Below are positions 1 through 13,229 of a stretch of DNA of 64,000 bases, one piece after another. The number at the start of each line of letters is the position of its first letter. Position 1 is the stretch's first letter. The stretch spans positions 8,043,001-8,107,000 of the forward strand of contig OZ023192.1 in the NCBI GenBank assembly GCA_963995505.1, written 5' to 3'. This stretch comes from Hypericum androsaemum (lineage: Eukaryota; Streptophyta; Magnoliopsida; Malpighiales; Hypericaceae). The notes beneath the pieces are model-generated. The model ran no database searches. It worked only from the letters and a program-made list of their open reading frames with translations, and was not told where the DNA came from. A program made the position numbers and the translations under genes.

Positions 1-130
1 ACTCCAACCCCTTGAACTTAGTATTTTTTTTCTTTTACTAAGAAAATAAAGAACATGACTTGATTGATCTTCCTTAACCTTGTAGCAAAGGAAGTTTTCA
101 ACTTTATTGAAAAGGAGACATGAAACAAAC

Positions 131-2181
131 CTTATTCGGAACTATCTCTGAAGATCTCATGTCTTGGATCAACCCTTCTGCGCTCTTGTAATCCCCGATG
201 GTAGAGTAAGCATTAAGTAATGAACTATAATGATAGGAATTAGGTAAAATTCCTTCATCCTTCATTTGGGAAAAGAAGCTCTGTGCTTCCTTGCAGCGAT
301 TATGTGAAGCACAAACAGCCAATAAAGTGCCATACATCACATTATCCATTTTTATTCCATCAGACCTCAGTTCTTGGAGTAAGTCCATTGCCTTAGAATA
401 TCCATCATCAGATTTGATGCAACCTGCAAGCAACTAATAATACGGAAATAAAACAGTGACCAAGGTGAACAAAGGAAATAGAAGACACAAACGAACAACA
501 GTTCAACAGGAAGCAATAGCAAATTGAAAACTTCCTTTTTTTCAAACGACAACAGCATAAATAAGCAATGACATACCATGCTATATGTAATAACATCTGG
601 CAATAAACCATTGTGCTTCATCTTACGAAACAGCTTCATGCTGCTATCAAGCTTTCCATTCCTCACCAAGCTAGTTAAAAGTGAATTACATACAAAGACA
701 TTTACTTTGGTTGATTCATCTAAAATGCCATCATAGACGTCCAGAGCCTTTATAGGATTGAGACTTTTCCCAATGAACTTTATATAACTGCTATAAGATG
801 CCGGACTAATTTTCCTGTGCCTTTGCATCCAATCAAAAAGCTGTCATATAAACAGAAAGCTGAGTCAAACCAAACATATGGAAGCACTGATTCAACACGT
901 AAACTGATGGGAAAAAAATCATGATGAAGAAGCTCTAAGAAGTTAACAGCCAGAAATGAAAAGCTGACAAGCTCAGTGGATAATTTGTGGCAAGAAGCAT
1001 TATAATTTTAAATATGATTAAAAAGAGTACTATACTAGTGGAAATACGTTAAAATAGGCCAGTTAGAGTATACGTCAACTACATATGATCAAGGTTATGA
1101 TTGCATCAGACATCAAAAAGGTGTAGCACCTTATCAAGATCCTTCCATCGGCTGTCTTTCCCCAAGTTTCGCAATATGACATTTATTTCTTGCACCCTCA
1201 ACATCCCTCCTAACCTACAAGGGCACCAAAGAACAAACTTTTTAGTGTTATGCATAGTTGGGTACCGCAACATTGGTTCCTTGGTCACCTTCTCAAAACA
1301 GCAAAAATAATTGACCAGTTCAGTGTCTACTCTCTGAGCCACTCATGACATCTACCCAGCAATGTTCTTAGCTCATATGCCTAGATAAAATTTTAGCTCA
1401 ACAAGCAAGACTTTAGCTTTGAGAAATTAAATCCCTGCAACTGAACAAAGAATGCTCCAAGGAGTCATCTAATCAGTGAGCTAAACCAAAATCAAACATC
1501 ACAAAATTCAGGCAGCTAATCCATATCCGTAAAGGATGAGCAATACATGTGCACCGTGCTAATGTTTATAATTTCTAATGTAACCTTGTTTTTATCCGAA
1601 GCAAACCACCCAGCCCTGCTCAATCGTCGCTTGATTAACAACTCCCCAAACCAAAAATCGAAGACGACCAGAAAGACTAATGTCCGAAGGTCAGTTACAC
1701 AAGTATCTCAGAGATAAGAAGTTGATTCTTTGCAAATAATGGCATAAACCCACTTGAGAAATCCACTTGTTCATCAAATCCAACCCTAGGTAAATCAAAA
1801 CAAAGCTCCAATCTTTGCAAATAATAAGGCAAACCCAGTTGGTAAATCAACTTGTTCTAGCAGAAACAAACGCCAAGACAGAATCTTTCCAAGATCAAAA
1901 GCTTATTTATACCACCTCTCAAGAGCAGAGTACAGGTCAGGAGACTGTTGGACCTCGAGGAGGATGGCTTGTCTGGCCAAGTACGACTTGGAGTTACGCC
2001 TCGGCGGGGTTGCTGTGTGTGGGGGCGGGGTCGCTGCACAAGTCTTTGGGGTTTTCTTAATGGAAACGGATGTAGAGGAGGAGAAGACTGATAAGGGGAG
2101 AGGTGAGGGTGTTGGGTAGGTGAGGACATGGGAATAGCAGGAGGAGGGTGCCATTGACTGAGGTAGGAAGGAAGCAAGCAA
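131..2181 (-). CDS. EMB3103: PPR protein, At1g10910-like, 5' four exons (partial)
   Basis: Minus-strand spliced gene; coding exons are 2181-1916, 1214-1130, 840-577 and 433-131. Every intron is GT-AG and the phases agree: exon 1 ends with two bases of an Arg codon completed by exon 2, and the later junctions are phase 0. The spliced product has a Ser/Pro/Thr-rich N-terminus typical of a plastid transit peptide. It then has SYLARQ, LRVQEINVILR and a run of degenerate 35-residue PPR helices (ASYSSYIKF, VCNSLLTSLVRNGKLDSS, PDVITYS, MYGTLLAVCASHNRCKEA, YHYSSLLNAYSTIGDYKSA). From memory of the family this matches Arabidopsis At1g10910/EMB3103, a chloroplast PPR protein; such proteins bind organellar RNA. 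The start at 2181 is the first in-frame ATG before the transit-like segment; a Met nine codons downstream is an alternative. The 3' exons lie outside the window. No frame lesion is seen. The family call is strong, the orthology moderate. Confidence 0.88.
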
Positions 2182-2829
2182 GGCAAAGGAGCTATTGTCT
2201 CGTCCACCTCCAGCAAAAGAATATCATCAAATTATATACACATCGAAATTTTGCTATTGCCCCTCAAAAAATTATTTTCTGCTTTTAATAATATGAGCAT
2301 CCAAACTCTATTTAAAGGCTGTTTTTCTTATGATTCTTTTACGACTTAAAATTCAGTATGTTCTTATCTAAACAGAAATAGATTCACAAGTAGTTGTGAA
2401 ATGTCTCATCAAGGAAGTGGCGATGGTGCATTTGTTATCTACGTTCATGAATAAATGCGGGAGTCTCATCATCCGTGATTGACAAGTAGAGGTTATTCAC
2501 TATTTCTGCGAATGCAATCAAGTTACTTATTGCTTGTTTAATTACGGTTTCTGATTTCCTTTAGGTTTTCATATCTTAGATCAGCCACCTTCTGAGAGTG
2601 TATTGCTCTTAGAGCAAGATTGTACAAGGATGATGGGAGCTCCCAGACTAGTACAGTTGCCACTTTTGAGTATTTATCAAAGTTTTCAAAAACGACCCAG
2701 AGGTCGACCCAGAATTTCTCCCGTCCTCTAGGTCGACTGGTCAGATTGGCAGTCGGACCGGTAGTTTGTAACCCTCACAATTTACGAATATTTATATATC
2801 CATACCCATTCCCCTATGTTTTCTTGCTA
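2182..2829 (-). promoter_or_regulatory. Upstream region of the PPR gene; no gene seen
   Basis: AT-rich intergenic stretch between the PPR start codon and the first transposable element. It must hold the PPR promoter and 5' leader, but I could not place a convincing TATA box or transcription start. Open frames here are short and look random. Confidence 0.4.
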
Positions 2830-3480
2830 TCCCCTTCAACCTCCTCCACGTTTTTCTCCGGGTCAGATTTGGTGGGGACTAGACTAGTCCCCACCCTTGA
2901 GGACTAGACTACTAGTAGCAATCTAGATATTAATAATGCAGTCAGGGATAATTTGAAAAAATTGATTGAAACCAAATCAAACTAAAAATTAGGCTTAATA
3001 AAAGGCCAAAAAAAACCCACGTAAAGATGATTCACATTCTTGTGAATTCAAATCCGCCCCCACCCCAAGAAGATGATTTTATTCAACCAAAAATTAATAT
3101 ACTAAGGAATGAACCTCGTTCCTTATTCTCCACGGGAGGGCTTTGAAACAACTAAAACTAGATCAAATATTGAAGTTAGCGATACGACGATAGGTAAAAA
3201 ATTAAATAAACCCAGGAATTTGGTTACAATTTCATCGTTCTTTCTTCGTGCTTTTTGCTTCTCTGTGGGTGGGAGAGCTTTCTTCTCCGAGATACATATT
3301 GTTCAAGTTATTCGAAAATGATTTCGATAGTTAGCGATACGACAACTAATAATACTTATTCGGATCGAAGCATTGATGGAATACTTGGTCAAAAATATGA
3401 AGTTGTCGATTGTAGTAAACAAATTGGAGGTAAAAAATATGGTGATATTGGTTTGCATGTAATGTGATATTGGTAAAAAA

Positions 3481-3835
3481 TATTACTGCATTCGAAAACT
3501 AATATCACTGCATTCGAAAACCAATATCACTGCATTCGAAAACCAATATCACTACACATGCAAACCAATATCACTACATTCGAAAAGTAATATCACTACA
3601 TCGCAAAACCAATATCACTACATTCGAAAACCAATATCACTACATTGCAAAACCAATATCACTACATCTGAAAATCAATATCACTACATCGCAAAACCAA
3701 TATCATTACATTCGAAAACCAATATCGCCACATATGCGAACCAATATCGCCACACATGTGAACCAATATTTCCACACATGCAAACCAATATCGCTTCACA
3801 TACAAACTAATATCGCTCCAAATAAATTCAATCAA
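3481..3835. repeat. 22-bp minisatellite array in copy 1
   Basis: About fifteen tandem copies of a 22-23 bp unit whose core reads CCAATATCACTACATTCG followed by AAAA. Variants replace the CATTCG part with CATCGC, CACATGC or CATATGCG. The array decays towards the right. It has no coding value. Confidence 0.9.
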
Positions 3836-4084
3836 ACAAATTTAAAACAAAAATAACACCAATATCACTCAAAAAATTGGTATGATTCTTCCAACCAAAA
3901 CAACTATAATTCGCCCAAAATAAAGCGAAAAAATTTTACTTTCCAAGAAAGTCTCATCAAGAACAAAATCTCTAATTCAAGTTTAATAAATTAATTACAG
4001 AAGAAATTCAAGAACCCTCCACATCTAAAGCTTAACCATAGTCAACTCTTACAACAATTTTTTCAGTGGTTGAAACTGTACATA

Positions 4085-4240
4085 AGTTACAGACTAAAAC
4101 TAATATCAATACAGACTAAAACTAATATCAATAAATACTCAAACCAATATCATTACAGACTAAAACTAATATCAATACAGACTTAAACCAATATCACTAC
4201 ATACTCAAACCAATATCACTACAGACTAAAACTAATTTTT
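4085..4240. repeat. Second 22-bp minisatellite array in copy 1
   Basis: Seven or so units of a sister repeat, (A)CCAATATCAATACAGACTAA, differing from the first array mainly in the ACAGACT/ACATACT part. Copy 2 contains both unit types too, so the two types were already present in the ancestral element. Confidence 0.85.
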
Positions 4241-4307
4241 TTGCAAAACCCAGTAAGCCCCATAAATGGTGAAGTCAAGTGACATCAAGGACAAGGAGTA
4301 GTCATCG

Positions 4308-6722
4308 TGTCACCGACCCAAATTTGTGATCAGTGACTGACGCTAGACTTCGACTCCTTTAATCACAAAATAAATCTAGCTAGCCTCTAACGTATTCAAA
4401 TTTATAATCATAAGTATTTAAACATAAAATTATGACTTAATGATCTTTAGTTTCATATTCCAAATTTACAAAATATAAGCCAAGCTTTTTTTTTCTTTAT
4501 TATACATACTCCCCGAGATCAAAACAAACCATGTGACTACGGAGCTTCTAGATCAAAAAGTAAAATACAAACTGGAGACCTCGATGCCAGCCCTAGAGAA
4601 CAAAGCAGACTTGGTACAATCATAGTAGATCTCTGAACTTATACAACTCATGTACGAGCTCCTGCAAAACTGGTAGGAGGGGGGATGAGTATTTTGGAAC
4701 ACTCAGTAAACAAATAAGATATGCATCGCAATTTATTTAGCTACTCAATGCACAAACATACCTAACACGTGCATATGACTAACATGGCAATTGAATCATG
4801 CGGGCATTTACATTATCATAAAGTCATAATTACCAGATGACCAAATATTAACATATAATTACAACGGCATATAAACATGAGCAAACTATGCAACGTCCCA
4901 TACCGTCACGCAGTTTGACACACGAACACATAATTTCAAAATCATATCACAGAACTGACGAAGATTCGGCAAGATCTAGATAGTGTCACTCCAACTCTGA
5001 CATGAGGATACCATATCTCAAAGGCGCTATCAGAAACCAACCCCGCCGGCCAAACAGATCATATCAGAATCTATTGTATCCTCATTATATGTGCACATAT
5101 GCCAACATCCCCGGTTGGTCACGGGTAGATCTCTGCCTACTAGATGTCCATATCACAGAGCAGAGCCATCCATATAACAGACTTTCATATCATAACAAAT
5201 TCATAGACTCCCAAAATATATCAAACATATCCAGTGCCCCTCCTGGCCAGATTAAACAAATTTCACAAATCATAATGTTATACCATATGCTCATATGACA
5301 AATTTACAAATGCACTCATATTATCATATTCAAATCATGATAAATAAATAGAGTGCGCTAAAGAAAGTACGAGTCACATATTATTTGTTTACCAATTTAG
5401 CTCGTCAAACCGCTAACATATAGGTGGCCGTTCAACTGGTCAAAGACCTCAAACATGGTAGTACTCCAAACCTGGTAATATAACCATCATTCGTTCAAAA
5501 TAAAATATCTAAGTTTGCTTACTAAATCTTAAATCACAGTCATTCAAATTCTTTCATATCAGACAAAGTTCACTTAATTTAGCTTCATTACGTACTGCTC
5601 ATTTTGTTCAATCCATAGATAATCTCAAACATTCCAAAATTTAGTTATACTTTTTGAAATTATATAACACGATGGATAAATCACGATGGATAAATCCATC
5701 TGTTCTTGCCAATTCTATATAAATAAATAACTTACCTATCGTTTACTTAATTTTCTTATTCTTTCCTTTGTAATCACAATTCTGTTCATCCCAAATTTTC
5801 TTACCGAGGTTATTAACTATATTTTCTTAAGTATCTCCAACATCTTTCTCTCCGTAAATACAAAATTTAAGATCAAAATACATAACTTCTTGGTCACTTC
5901 TTTTCTCTTCTTCTTTTCTATTTGGTGTTCCCAATTTTGAACATGAAAACCTTACTTGTGCTCCCAATTTTATTAACCAATTACACACACCAATGGTTCC
6001 TATTAAATTTCCAATTTTACGCCTAAGATGATAAGTCACCTCATATGGTATCTATTAACTTCAAATAATAAGTGAACATATACCAGTAAAGCTAAACTTA
6101 CCTCGTTCATTATTCTCGTCAACCCCCTTTTTTTAATTCTACAGAGCTTTTTTCTTTTTGTTTTCCTCCGCTGGCCCTTTCTTTTGTTTTTCTTTTTCAT
6201 TCTTGTTTACTGTTTTGGTAAAGGAATGAGCAATAATTAAATCTTGAGCCTTGTTATATATTTTAGTTTCACTGTCCCACTTTTGTTTTGTTTTACATTT
6301 TACTTGGTGGCACTTCTATTTTACAGCCACGTTTTTAGCTTATGTTTCCCACTTGACACATTTTTCACCTTTTAACTTTTTTTCTAGTTTATTTTTCTTG
6401 GTTCTTATCTTTTGTTTAAAAGATAAACTTAACTAATCTATTTTCTATATTTATCTTTTCTTTTCTCCCCCAATATATCTTCTTCTTTTTTTCAAGCAAT
6501 ATCCAAACATTCATTTTATATTATATTCCTAATTAACGTGGCCAGCCCAATGTTTTACCTCGTTTTTCTTTTCTTTTTCTTTCACAAAATTAGTGAGTTA
6601 AAATTGTACAAATAAATTTCCAAACGGCCAATTTTTCTATATATTTTTTTTTCACATAGTATATTTGTATCGTACCGAATGACTTAGAATACTAGTTTTT
6701 ACTAATAAAGTTGGTTATTACA
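4308..6722 (-). repeat. Full-length inverted LTR (left end of composite element)
   Basis: About 2.4 kb. Read on the minus strand it starts TGTAATAACC (6722) and ends GGTGACA (4308). It matches, in reverse complement, the forward LTR pieces at 13002-13229, 15878-17568 and 29197-29670. Short open frames in it recur in those pieces, but they are LTR sequence and not genes. Confidence 0.9.
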
Positions 6723-7983
6723 TTCTCCACTCCATATAAAAATTCGGTCTCCAAATTTATTTATCCAAGTTTTCTTACGATTCAGATAGATCAATACTTT
6801 ATCGATATCTCCTCTAGACATTCATTGTTAATGATTTTTTCACTCTACTTTATACTTTAGAAGTTCTATATTCAAAAGTCTTTAAACTTACTGATCCAAT
6901 TTTTTTTTGGCATTTTCTATATGTCAAATTTACTTAATCTTAACTATTTGTGACTTCAAACAATATGACGCAAGGTCATATAAGTACGTCTAATACCTAG
7001 ACGTGACCTTAACGTGACAATGTCACCATTATTGTGGCAAAGTCAACATGCCACTAGCTCAATTGGCTCCAAATTCTCAAACAAGTCAATGTATCTAAGA
7101 TTGAGTCTATACTTTCTTCCAAAACTTATTATCTCTTGTGCATGTGAGACTTTGAGCATTCTCACATTAGATTTTGTATCCTCTTATATTCAAACTAATT
7201 AACTTGAATTGTTCTAAAATCTTTATAAATTACTTTAGTTTACTCATTCATCTCTCAAACTATTTCAAACTCACTTATACCCTTTTTTAGAAAAAAGAAG
7301 TTTAATTGCCATTTCCTATTAACACCAAATAACTTATTAAATGACTCATTCTCCTTACTTTAATTGATCACAAAATTTATCTTCATATTTTCTCATATTA
7401 ACTATAATTTTCACCAAAAGTTACAATGTACTAGTGTCTTAATCATATAGGCCAATATCTAACTGCATGTCATAATGTTAAATCTTTCAAAACACATTCT
7501 TCCTTTCTGAGGTAATACATCGAGCAACATGTATTTCCTCACATTAAACTCTATTTTCTTCCCTCTCTTAACCTTATGAATTTTATTTGTCTTTTCCAAT
7601 ATTTTCCAAAGTACATAAAATTGATGTAATTCATTCGATCAAATTTTAACAACTTATTTATTACACAGTAGTTATTCTACTTCTACTAGTTACTCGATCA
7701 ATTCTTTGAATCTCTCATATTGTACAATAATATTGTCCGTAAATGGTACAATACACTTTTACCTCGACCATACCAGATGATTTCTAGCCTCAAATTTTCC
7801 AATCAAATTTTGTCAAAGAAGAACCTCAATCAGCTTTAAGTTTATTGGTCTTAATTTTATATCATATGCATTTTACTCCTGAGTAATTCCAAACTTAATA
7901 CTTTCTGACATTACTAAATAATTAGTCATAACTTCTATTATTTCTCCATTATTTTCTTAGACTTAAAACGTACTTATGCATAA
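6723..7983 (-). repeat. Inverted copy of the element's 3' internal region
   Basis: Reverse complement of about 11750-13001, including the purine tract just upstream of the 3' LTR. It ends at 7980-7983 in a four-base overlap (ATAA) shared by the internal sequence and the truncated forward LTR, marking the joint. No gene is seen; a 62-codon open frame here recurs at 12523-12711 only because the two segments are copies. Confidence 0.88.
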
Positions 7984-8996
7984 TGTGAGTGCATATGTAA
8001 ATTTGTCATATGAGTATATGGTATAACATTATGATTTGTGAAAGTTTGTTTAATCTGGCCCAGAGGGGCACTGGATATGTTTTATATATTTTGGGAGTCT
8101 ATGAATTTGTTATGATATGAAAGTCTGTTATATGGATGGCTCCGCACTGTGATATGGACGTCTAGTAGGCAGAGATCTACCCGTGACCAACCGGAGATAT
8201 TGGCATATGTGCACATATAATGAGGATACAATGGATTCTGATATGATCTGTTTGGCCGGCAGGTTTGGTTTCTGATGGCGCCTTTGAGGTATGGTATCCT
8301 CGTGTCGGGGTTGGAGTGACACTATCTAGATCTTGCCCAATGTTTGTCAGTTCTGTGATATGATTTTGAAATTATGTGTTCGTGTGTCAAACTGCGTGAC
8401 GGTATGGGACGTTGCGTAGTTTGCTCATGTTTATGTGCCGTTGTGATTATATGTTAATATTTGGTCATCTGGTAATTATGACTTTATGATAATATAAATG
8501 TCCGCATGATTCAATTGCCATGTTAGTCATATGCGCGTGTTAGGTATGTTTGTGCATTGAGTAGCTAAATAAATTGGGATGCATATCTTATTTATTTACT
8601 GAGTGTTCCAAAACACTCATCCCCCCTCCTACCAGTTTTGTAGGAGCTCGTACATGAGTTGTATAAGTTTAGAGATCTACTATGATTGTACCAAGTCCGC
8701 TTTGTTCTCCAGGGCTGGCATCGAGGTCTCCAGTTTATATTTTACTTTTTGATCTAGAAGCTCCGTAGTCACATGATTTATTTTGATCTTGGGAAATATG
8801 TATAATAAAGAAAAAAAAAGCTTGGCTTATATTTTGTAAATTTAGAATATGAAACTAAAGATCATTAAGTCATAATTTTACGTTTAAATACTTATGATTA
8901 TAAATTTGAATACGTTAGAGGCTGGCTAGATTTATTTTGTGATTAAAGGAGTCGAAGTCTAGCTTCGGTCACTGACCACAGATTTGGGTCATGACA
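7980..8996 (+). repeat. 5'-truncated forward LTR of composite element
   Basis: About 1.0 kb matching the 3' part of the family LTR (same text as 17023 onward and 29202-29670), ending TGGGTCATGACA. The first 1.4 kb of the LTR is missing and is replaced by the inverted internal segment. Confidence 0.88.
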
Positions 8997-11900
8997 GACT
9001 TGGTATCAGAGCTCTAGGTTAGAGCCTTATTCTAATTATGCTGTCAAGTATCTTAAGTTGTGCTACGGAGCATAGGGTTCCCCATAACTTTGCATCCCAT
9101 CCATTTGTGTTATTTTCTCATGCCTTAATATTTTTCGTGTCAACGAAGATTTATTTTTGTTTGAACATGATGGTGTGATGAATTGAAAAGTTGTTTGAGA
9201 TGTTTATGTTTGAGATTCTTATGTAAGAAACTTATGTGATACATTATTGATATGACAAGGCATTTACTCTACATTTTGGTGAGAACTCAGGTCCTGTTTG
9301 TATATTTATTCCTTTGAAGAGTCCATTTGAGTATATATATTTATATATATATGAAAATCATTCCTTGGGTGAGATTTTGATGAAGTGACTGATCACCACT
9401 TTGTCCAAATCATCTAAACACCCTTATATATTTGATTTCTTCCTATGTATATTGGGCCATTGGTTTGAGCCTCACCAAATATTTGAGTTATATCTTCGTG
9501 AACTCTTCTAGATTATTTATCTATGCATTGATAATCTGCTTTTGCATTAAATATGTTTGAAACGACGAAGTTATGAACATTATTATGTGGAAGGAATATA
9601 TATGAAGAATTAAGCCGTAAGTATGCTTTAAAAAAATTATATTGGGAAAGTAATATGTGAATAATTATGTATTGATAAAATTATGAGATTAAGCTACATG
9701 GAATGAATTTTGATTATTTTGAGGGAGCTAAGATTAAGTATGACATTTGGTTTGTATTTGGTTATTGATTTTGGTTTAAATTATGGTAATGAATTTTGAC
9801 AAAGAGAATTTTTGATGGACTTTGGATACTGTAAGTTGCTCAACAATTATGGACAAGGTAGTCCAACAACATAAAACATAAAGGTCAATAGTTTTAACAA
9901 AACTACAAAGTTTACCTGTTAGTTCGGGAAAAGATTTCTGAGGCTATAGGAAAGTCATAAAGTTATTCTTTGTAATTAGATTATGATCTGATGCATATAA
10001 TCTAAGTCATGAATAATGTAAGGTAGAATTATGACTTAAAATTTTGATAATCTACAAACCAGGTAACTTATGGTTACAATAAGCACAACACTATTTAGAT
10101 AATGTTGTGCAAGCTCTATAAGAGAGTGGGAAGCAAATATCATTTGGATAAGAGAAATTTGAGATAAATTATCAATTAAAAAATGAATCAGAGATAGAAA
10201 CAGACGAAAAGATTTGACTAGTAAAACATGAATTTAAGACAACTCAAAGTCGGTAAGGAAAATATTTTAAATTTATTGTTTTGAGAAGTGGAAGATTAAG
10301 AAATATGAGAATATGAGTACCTATGATGTAGGCTTTGGAACCTATGTTTGATTATACAAATTTTGATATGTGAAGTGATAAGATATGAGTGACTTAGTAG
10401 TCACTAAAGTTGTGTGTTAGTATGAAAAAAAATTACAACAAAATTTGGGTTCAATGTTTAGAAAATGGCAGGGAGGTAAAAATAGCTATGTACTTTGATG
10501 GAAGTATTTGTAGATACTACTCCATCAAGTAAATGCTTAAGTATTTATGTGGTTATAAATAAAATATATGTTAAACAATCTACGGAACACATGATAATTA
10601 ATTTGAGAACTAGAGAATCTATGTACTAACAAAGATAAAATTATCAAAGTATGCTAGAGTCTTTTGAAGAATGAAGTCTTAGAGTTTTGAAGGGGATGGT
10701 AATTTGGATATAAGAGATATTTGCTAAGATTCTGAGTTTTGGTTTGAAATTTAGTGAAAACTTATAATTGTAGAAAGGTAGATTATGGAAAACTAGAAAG
10801 GACACAAGATTTAACTAGTGAAAGAAAATTATTGAGAAGTTTGATAAGATAAATTAATTTGTGATTTGAAGCAAGATTTAGTAATATGATAAATTTATAA
10901 TGAAAAAAAATATATTAACGTGTGTACCACTATTAAGTATGACTTTATCCAAGAAAAAGAGTTAAGCAAATTTAAAGAACAAAGATCCAGGTTAGTAAAA
11001 AAAACCTTAAGATACATTTTTTTTAATTGCAAGATGAATGACATAAGGTCATAGTACCAATGGAAGATGTTGTAGTCAACATAACTTTTGAAACTTAGTG
11101 TCTGCATTAAGATGTAGCAATATGATATTTGGTCAACTCACAGGATGAAATTTATGATATGCATTATAATTCGAATACTCAAGTATATGAGAGATAAGTT
11201 AATAATTTTATGGAAATATTTGGTGTATATGGATAATTTAGAAGAACGCATGAAGATATTACAACTAATATTGTGAACTTCATGGAACTACAAGTTATAT
11301 GATAAGTTTATCCTTGTGAAAGTATAGGTGATAAAGAAAAAGATTGTTAAGAGATAAGTAGGTGTGACGAAGTGTTTGTGGATTTGGAGTATTGGAAGGT
11401 TATGAAAAATTTTGAGTTTTAGAGATGGTAAAGTGATACGGTTTGTTATTGGAGATGTTTAGTTTTTCAAGAACCTAATAAACACATACAACTTTAAGAA
11501 CCAAAAGATTTTCAGTGGTGTCATGGTGAAAAGTAAACCTTTGAGAATTAATATATCAAATGTTTGCAAGATTTTGACATTTTTGAGCTAATTGAATAAA
11601 TGTTAGTAAGATTATGGATGATATGGTCCACGGATGATTTAAATAATGGTTGTGTATAACTACCAAATGTATGATCTAAAAAAATGGAAGCAAGTATAAT
11701 GGAAGATTTAAGATATATAGAGATAACGAAGATGAAAAAGAGTTATGCATAAGTAAGTTTTAAGTCTAAGAAAATAATGGAGAAATATTAGAAGTTATGA
11801 TTAATTATTTAGTAATGTCAGAAAGTATTAAGTTTGGAATTACTCAGAAGTAAAATGCATATGATATAAAATTAAGACTAATAAACTTAAAGCTGATTGA

Positions 11901-13001
11901 GGTTCTTCTTTGACAAAATTTGATTGGAAAATTTGAGGCTAGAAATCATCTGGTATGGTCGAGGTACAAGTGTATTGTACCATTTACGGACAAGATTATT
12001 GTACAATATGAGAGATTCAAGAATTGATCGAGTAACTAGTAGAAGTAGAATAACTACCGTGTAATAAATAAGTTGTTGAAATTTGATCGAATGAATTACA
12101 TCAATTTTATGTACTTTGGAGAATATTGGAAAAGATAAATGAAATTCATAAGGTTAAGAGAGGGAAGGAAATAGAGTTTAATATGAGGAAACACATGTTG
12201 CTCGATGTATTACCTTAGAAAGGAAGAATGTGTTTTGAAAGATTTAACATTATGACATGCGGTTAGATATTGGCCTATATGATTAAGACACTAGTACATT
12301 GTATCCTTTGGTGAAAATTATAGTTAATATGAGAAAATATGAAGATAAATTTTGTGATCAATTAAAGTGAGGAGAATGAGTCATTTAATAAGTTATTTGG
12401 TGTTAATAGGAAATGGCAATTGAACTTCTTTTTTCTAAAAAAGGGTATAAATGAGTTTGAAATAGTTTGAGAGATGAATGAGTAAACTAAAGTAATTCAT
12501 AAAGATTTTAGAACAATTCAAGTTAATTAGTTTGAATATAAGAGGATATAAAATCTAATGTGAGAATGCTCAAAGTCTCACATGCACAAGAGATAATAAG
12601 TTTTGGAAGAAAGTATAGACTCAATCTTAGATACATTGACCTGTTTGAGAATTTGGAGCCAATTGAGCTAGTGGCATGTTGACTTTGCCACAATAATGGT
12701 GACATTGTCACGTTAAGGTCACGTCTAGGTATTAGACGTACTTATATGACCTTACATCATATTGTTTGAAGTCACAAATAGTTAAGATTAAGTAAATTTG
12801 ACATATAGAAAATGCCAAAAAAATTTGGATCAATAAGTTTAAAGGCTTTTGAATATAGAACTTCTAAAGTATAAAGTAGAGTGAAAAAATCATTAACAAT
12901 GAATGTCTAGAGGAGATATTGATAAAGTATTGATCTATCTGAATCGTAAGAAAATTTGGATAAATAAATTCGGGGACCGAATTTATATATGGAGGAGAGA
13001 A
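8997..13001 (+). mobile_element. Non-coding internal region with tRNA-Met-type PBS
   Basis: Starts with GACT, then TGGTATCAGAGC (9001-9012), the classic plant primer-binding site complementary to the 3' end of initiator methionine tRNA. The remaining 4 kb is very AT-rich, purine-biased on the plus strand and closed by stops in all frames. I see no protease, reverse transcriptase, RNase H or integrase motif. It ends in the purine tract GGAGGAGAGAA (12991-13001) immediately before the 3' LTR, the expected polypurine tract. This is typical of a LARD or of a very decayed gypsy element. Confidence 0.8.
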
Positions 13002-13229
13002 TGTAATAACCAACTTTATTAGTAAAAATTAGTATTCTAAGTCATTCGGTACGATAAAAATATACTATGTGAAAAAATATATATATTGAAAAATTGACCG
13101 TTTGGAAATTTATTTGTACAATTTTAACTCACTAATTTTGTGAAAGAAAAAGAAAAGAAAAACGAGGTAAAACATTGGGCTGGCCACGTTAATTAGGAAT
13201 ATAATGTAAAATGAATGTGTGGATATTGC
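13002..13229 (+). repeat. 3' LTR of composite element, segment 1 of 3
   Basis: Begins TGTAATAACC directly after the purine tract and matches the start of the inverted LTR. It is broken at about 13229 (GGATATTGC) by hairpin DNA element copy 2. Compared with the intact left LTR, roughly 20-25 bases are missing at the break. Confidence 0.85.

Noticed and set aside
3481..4240. Regular short repeats resembling a CRISPR array
   Set aside because: Units are head-to-tail with no spacers, and the window is plant nuclear DNA with introns and LTR elements.
5002..5298. 98-codon frame recurring at 16997-17275 and in part at 8128-8322 and 17172-17366
   Set aside because: All are the same LTR segment in three copies and two orientations.
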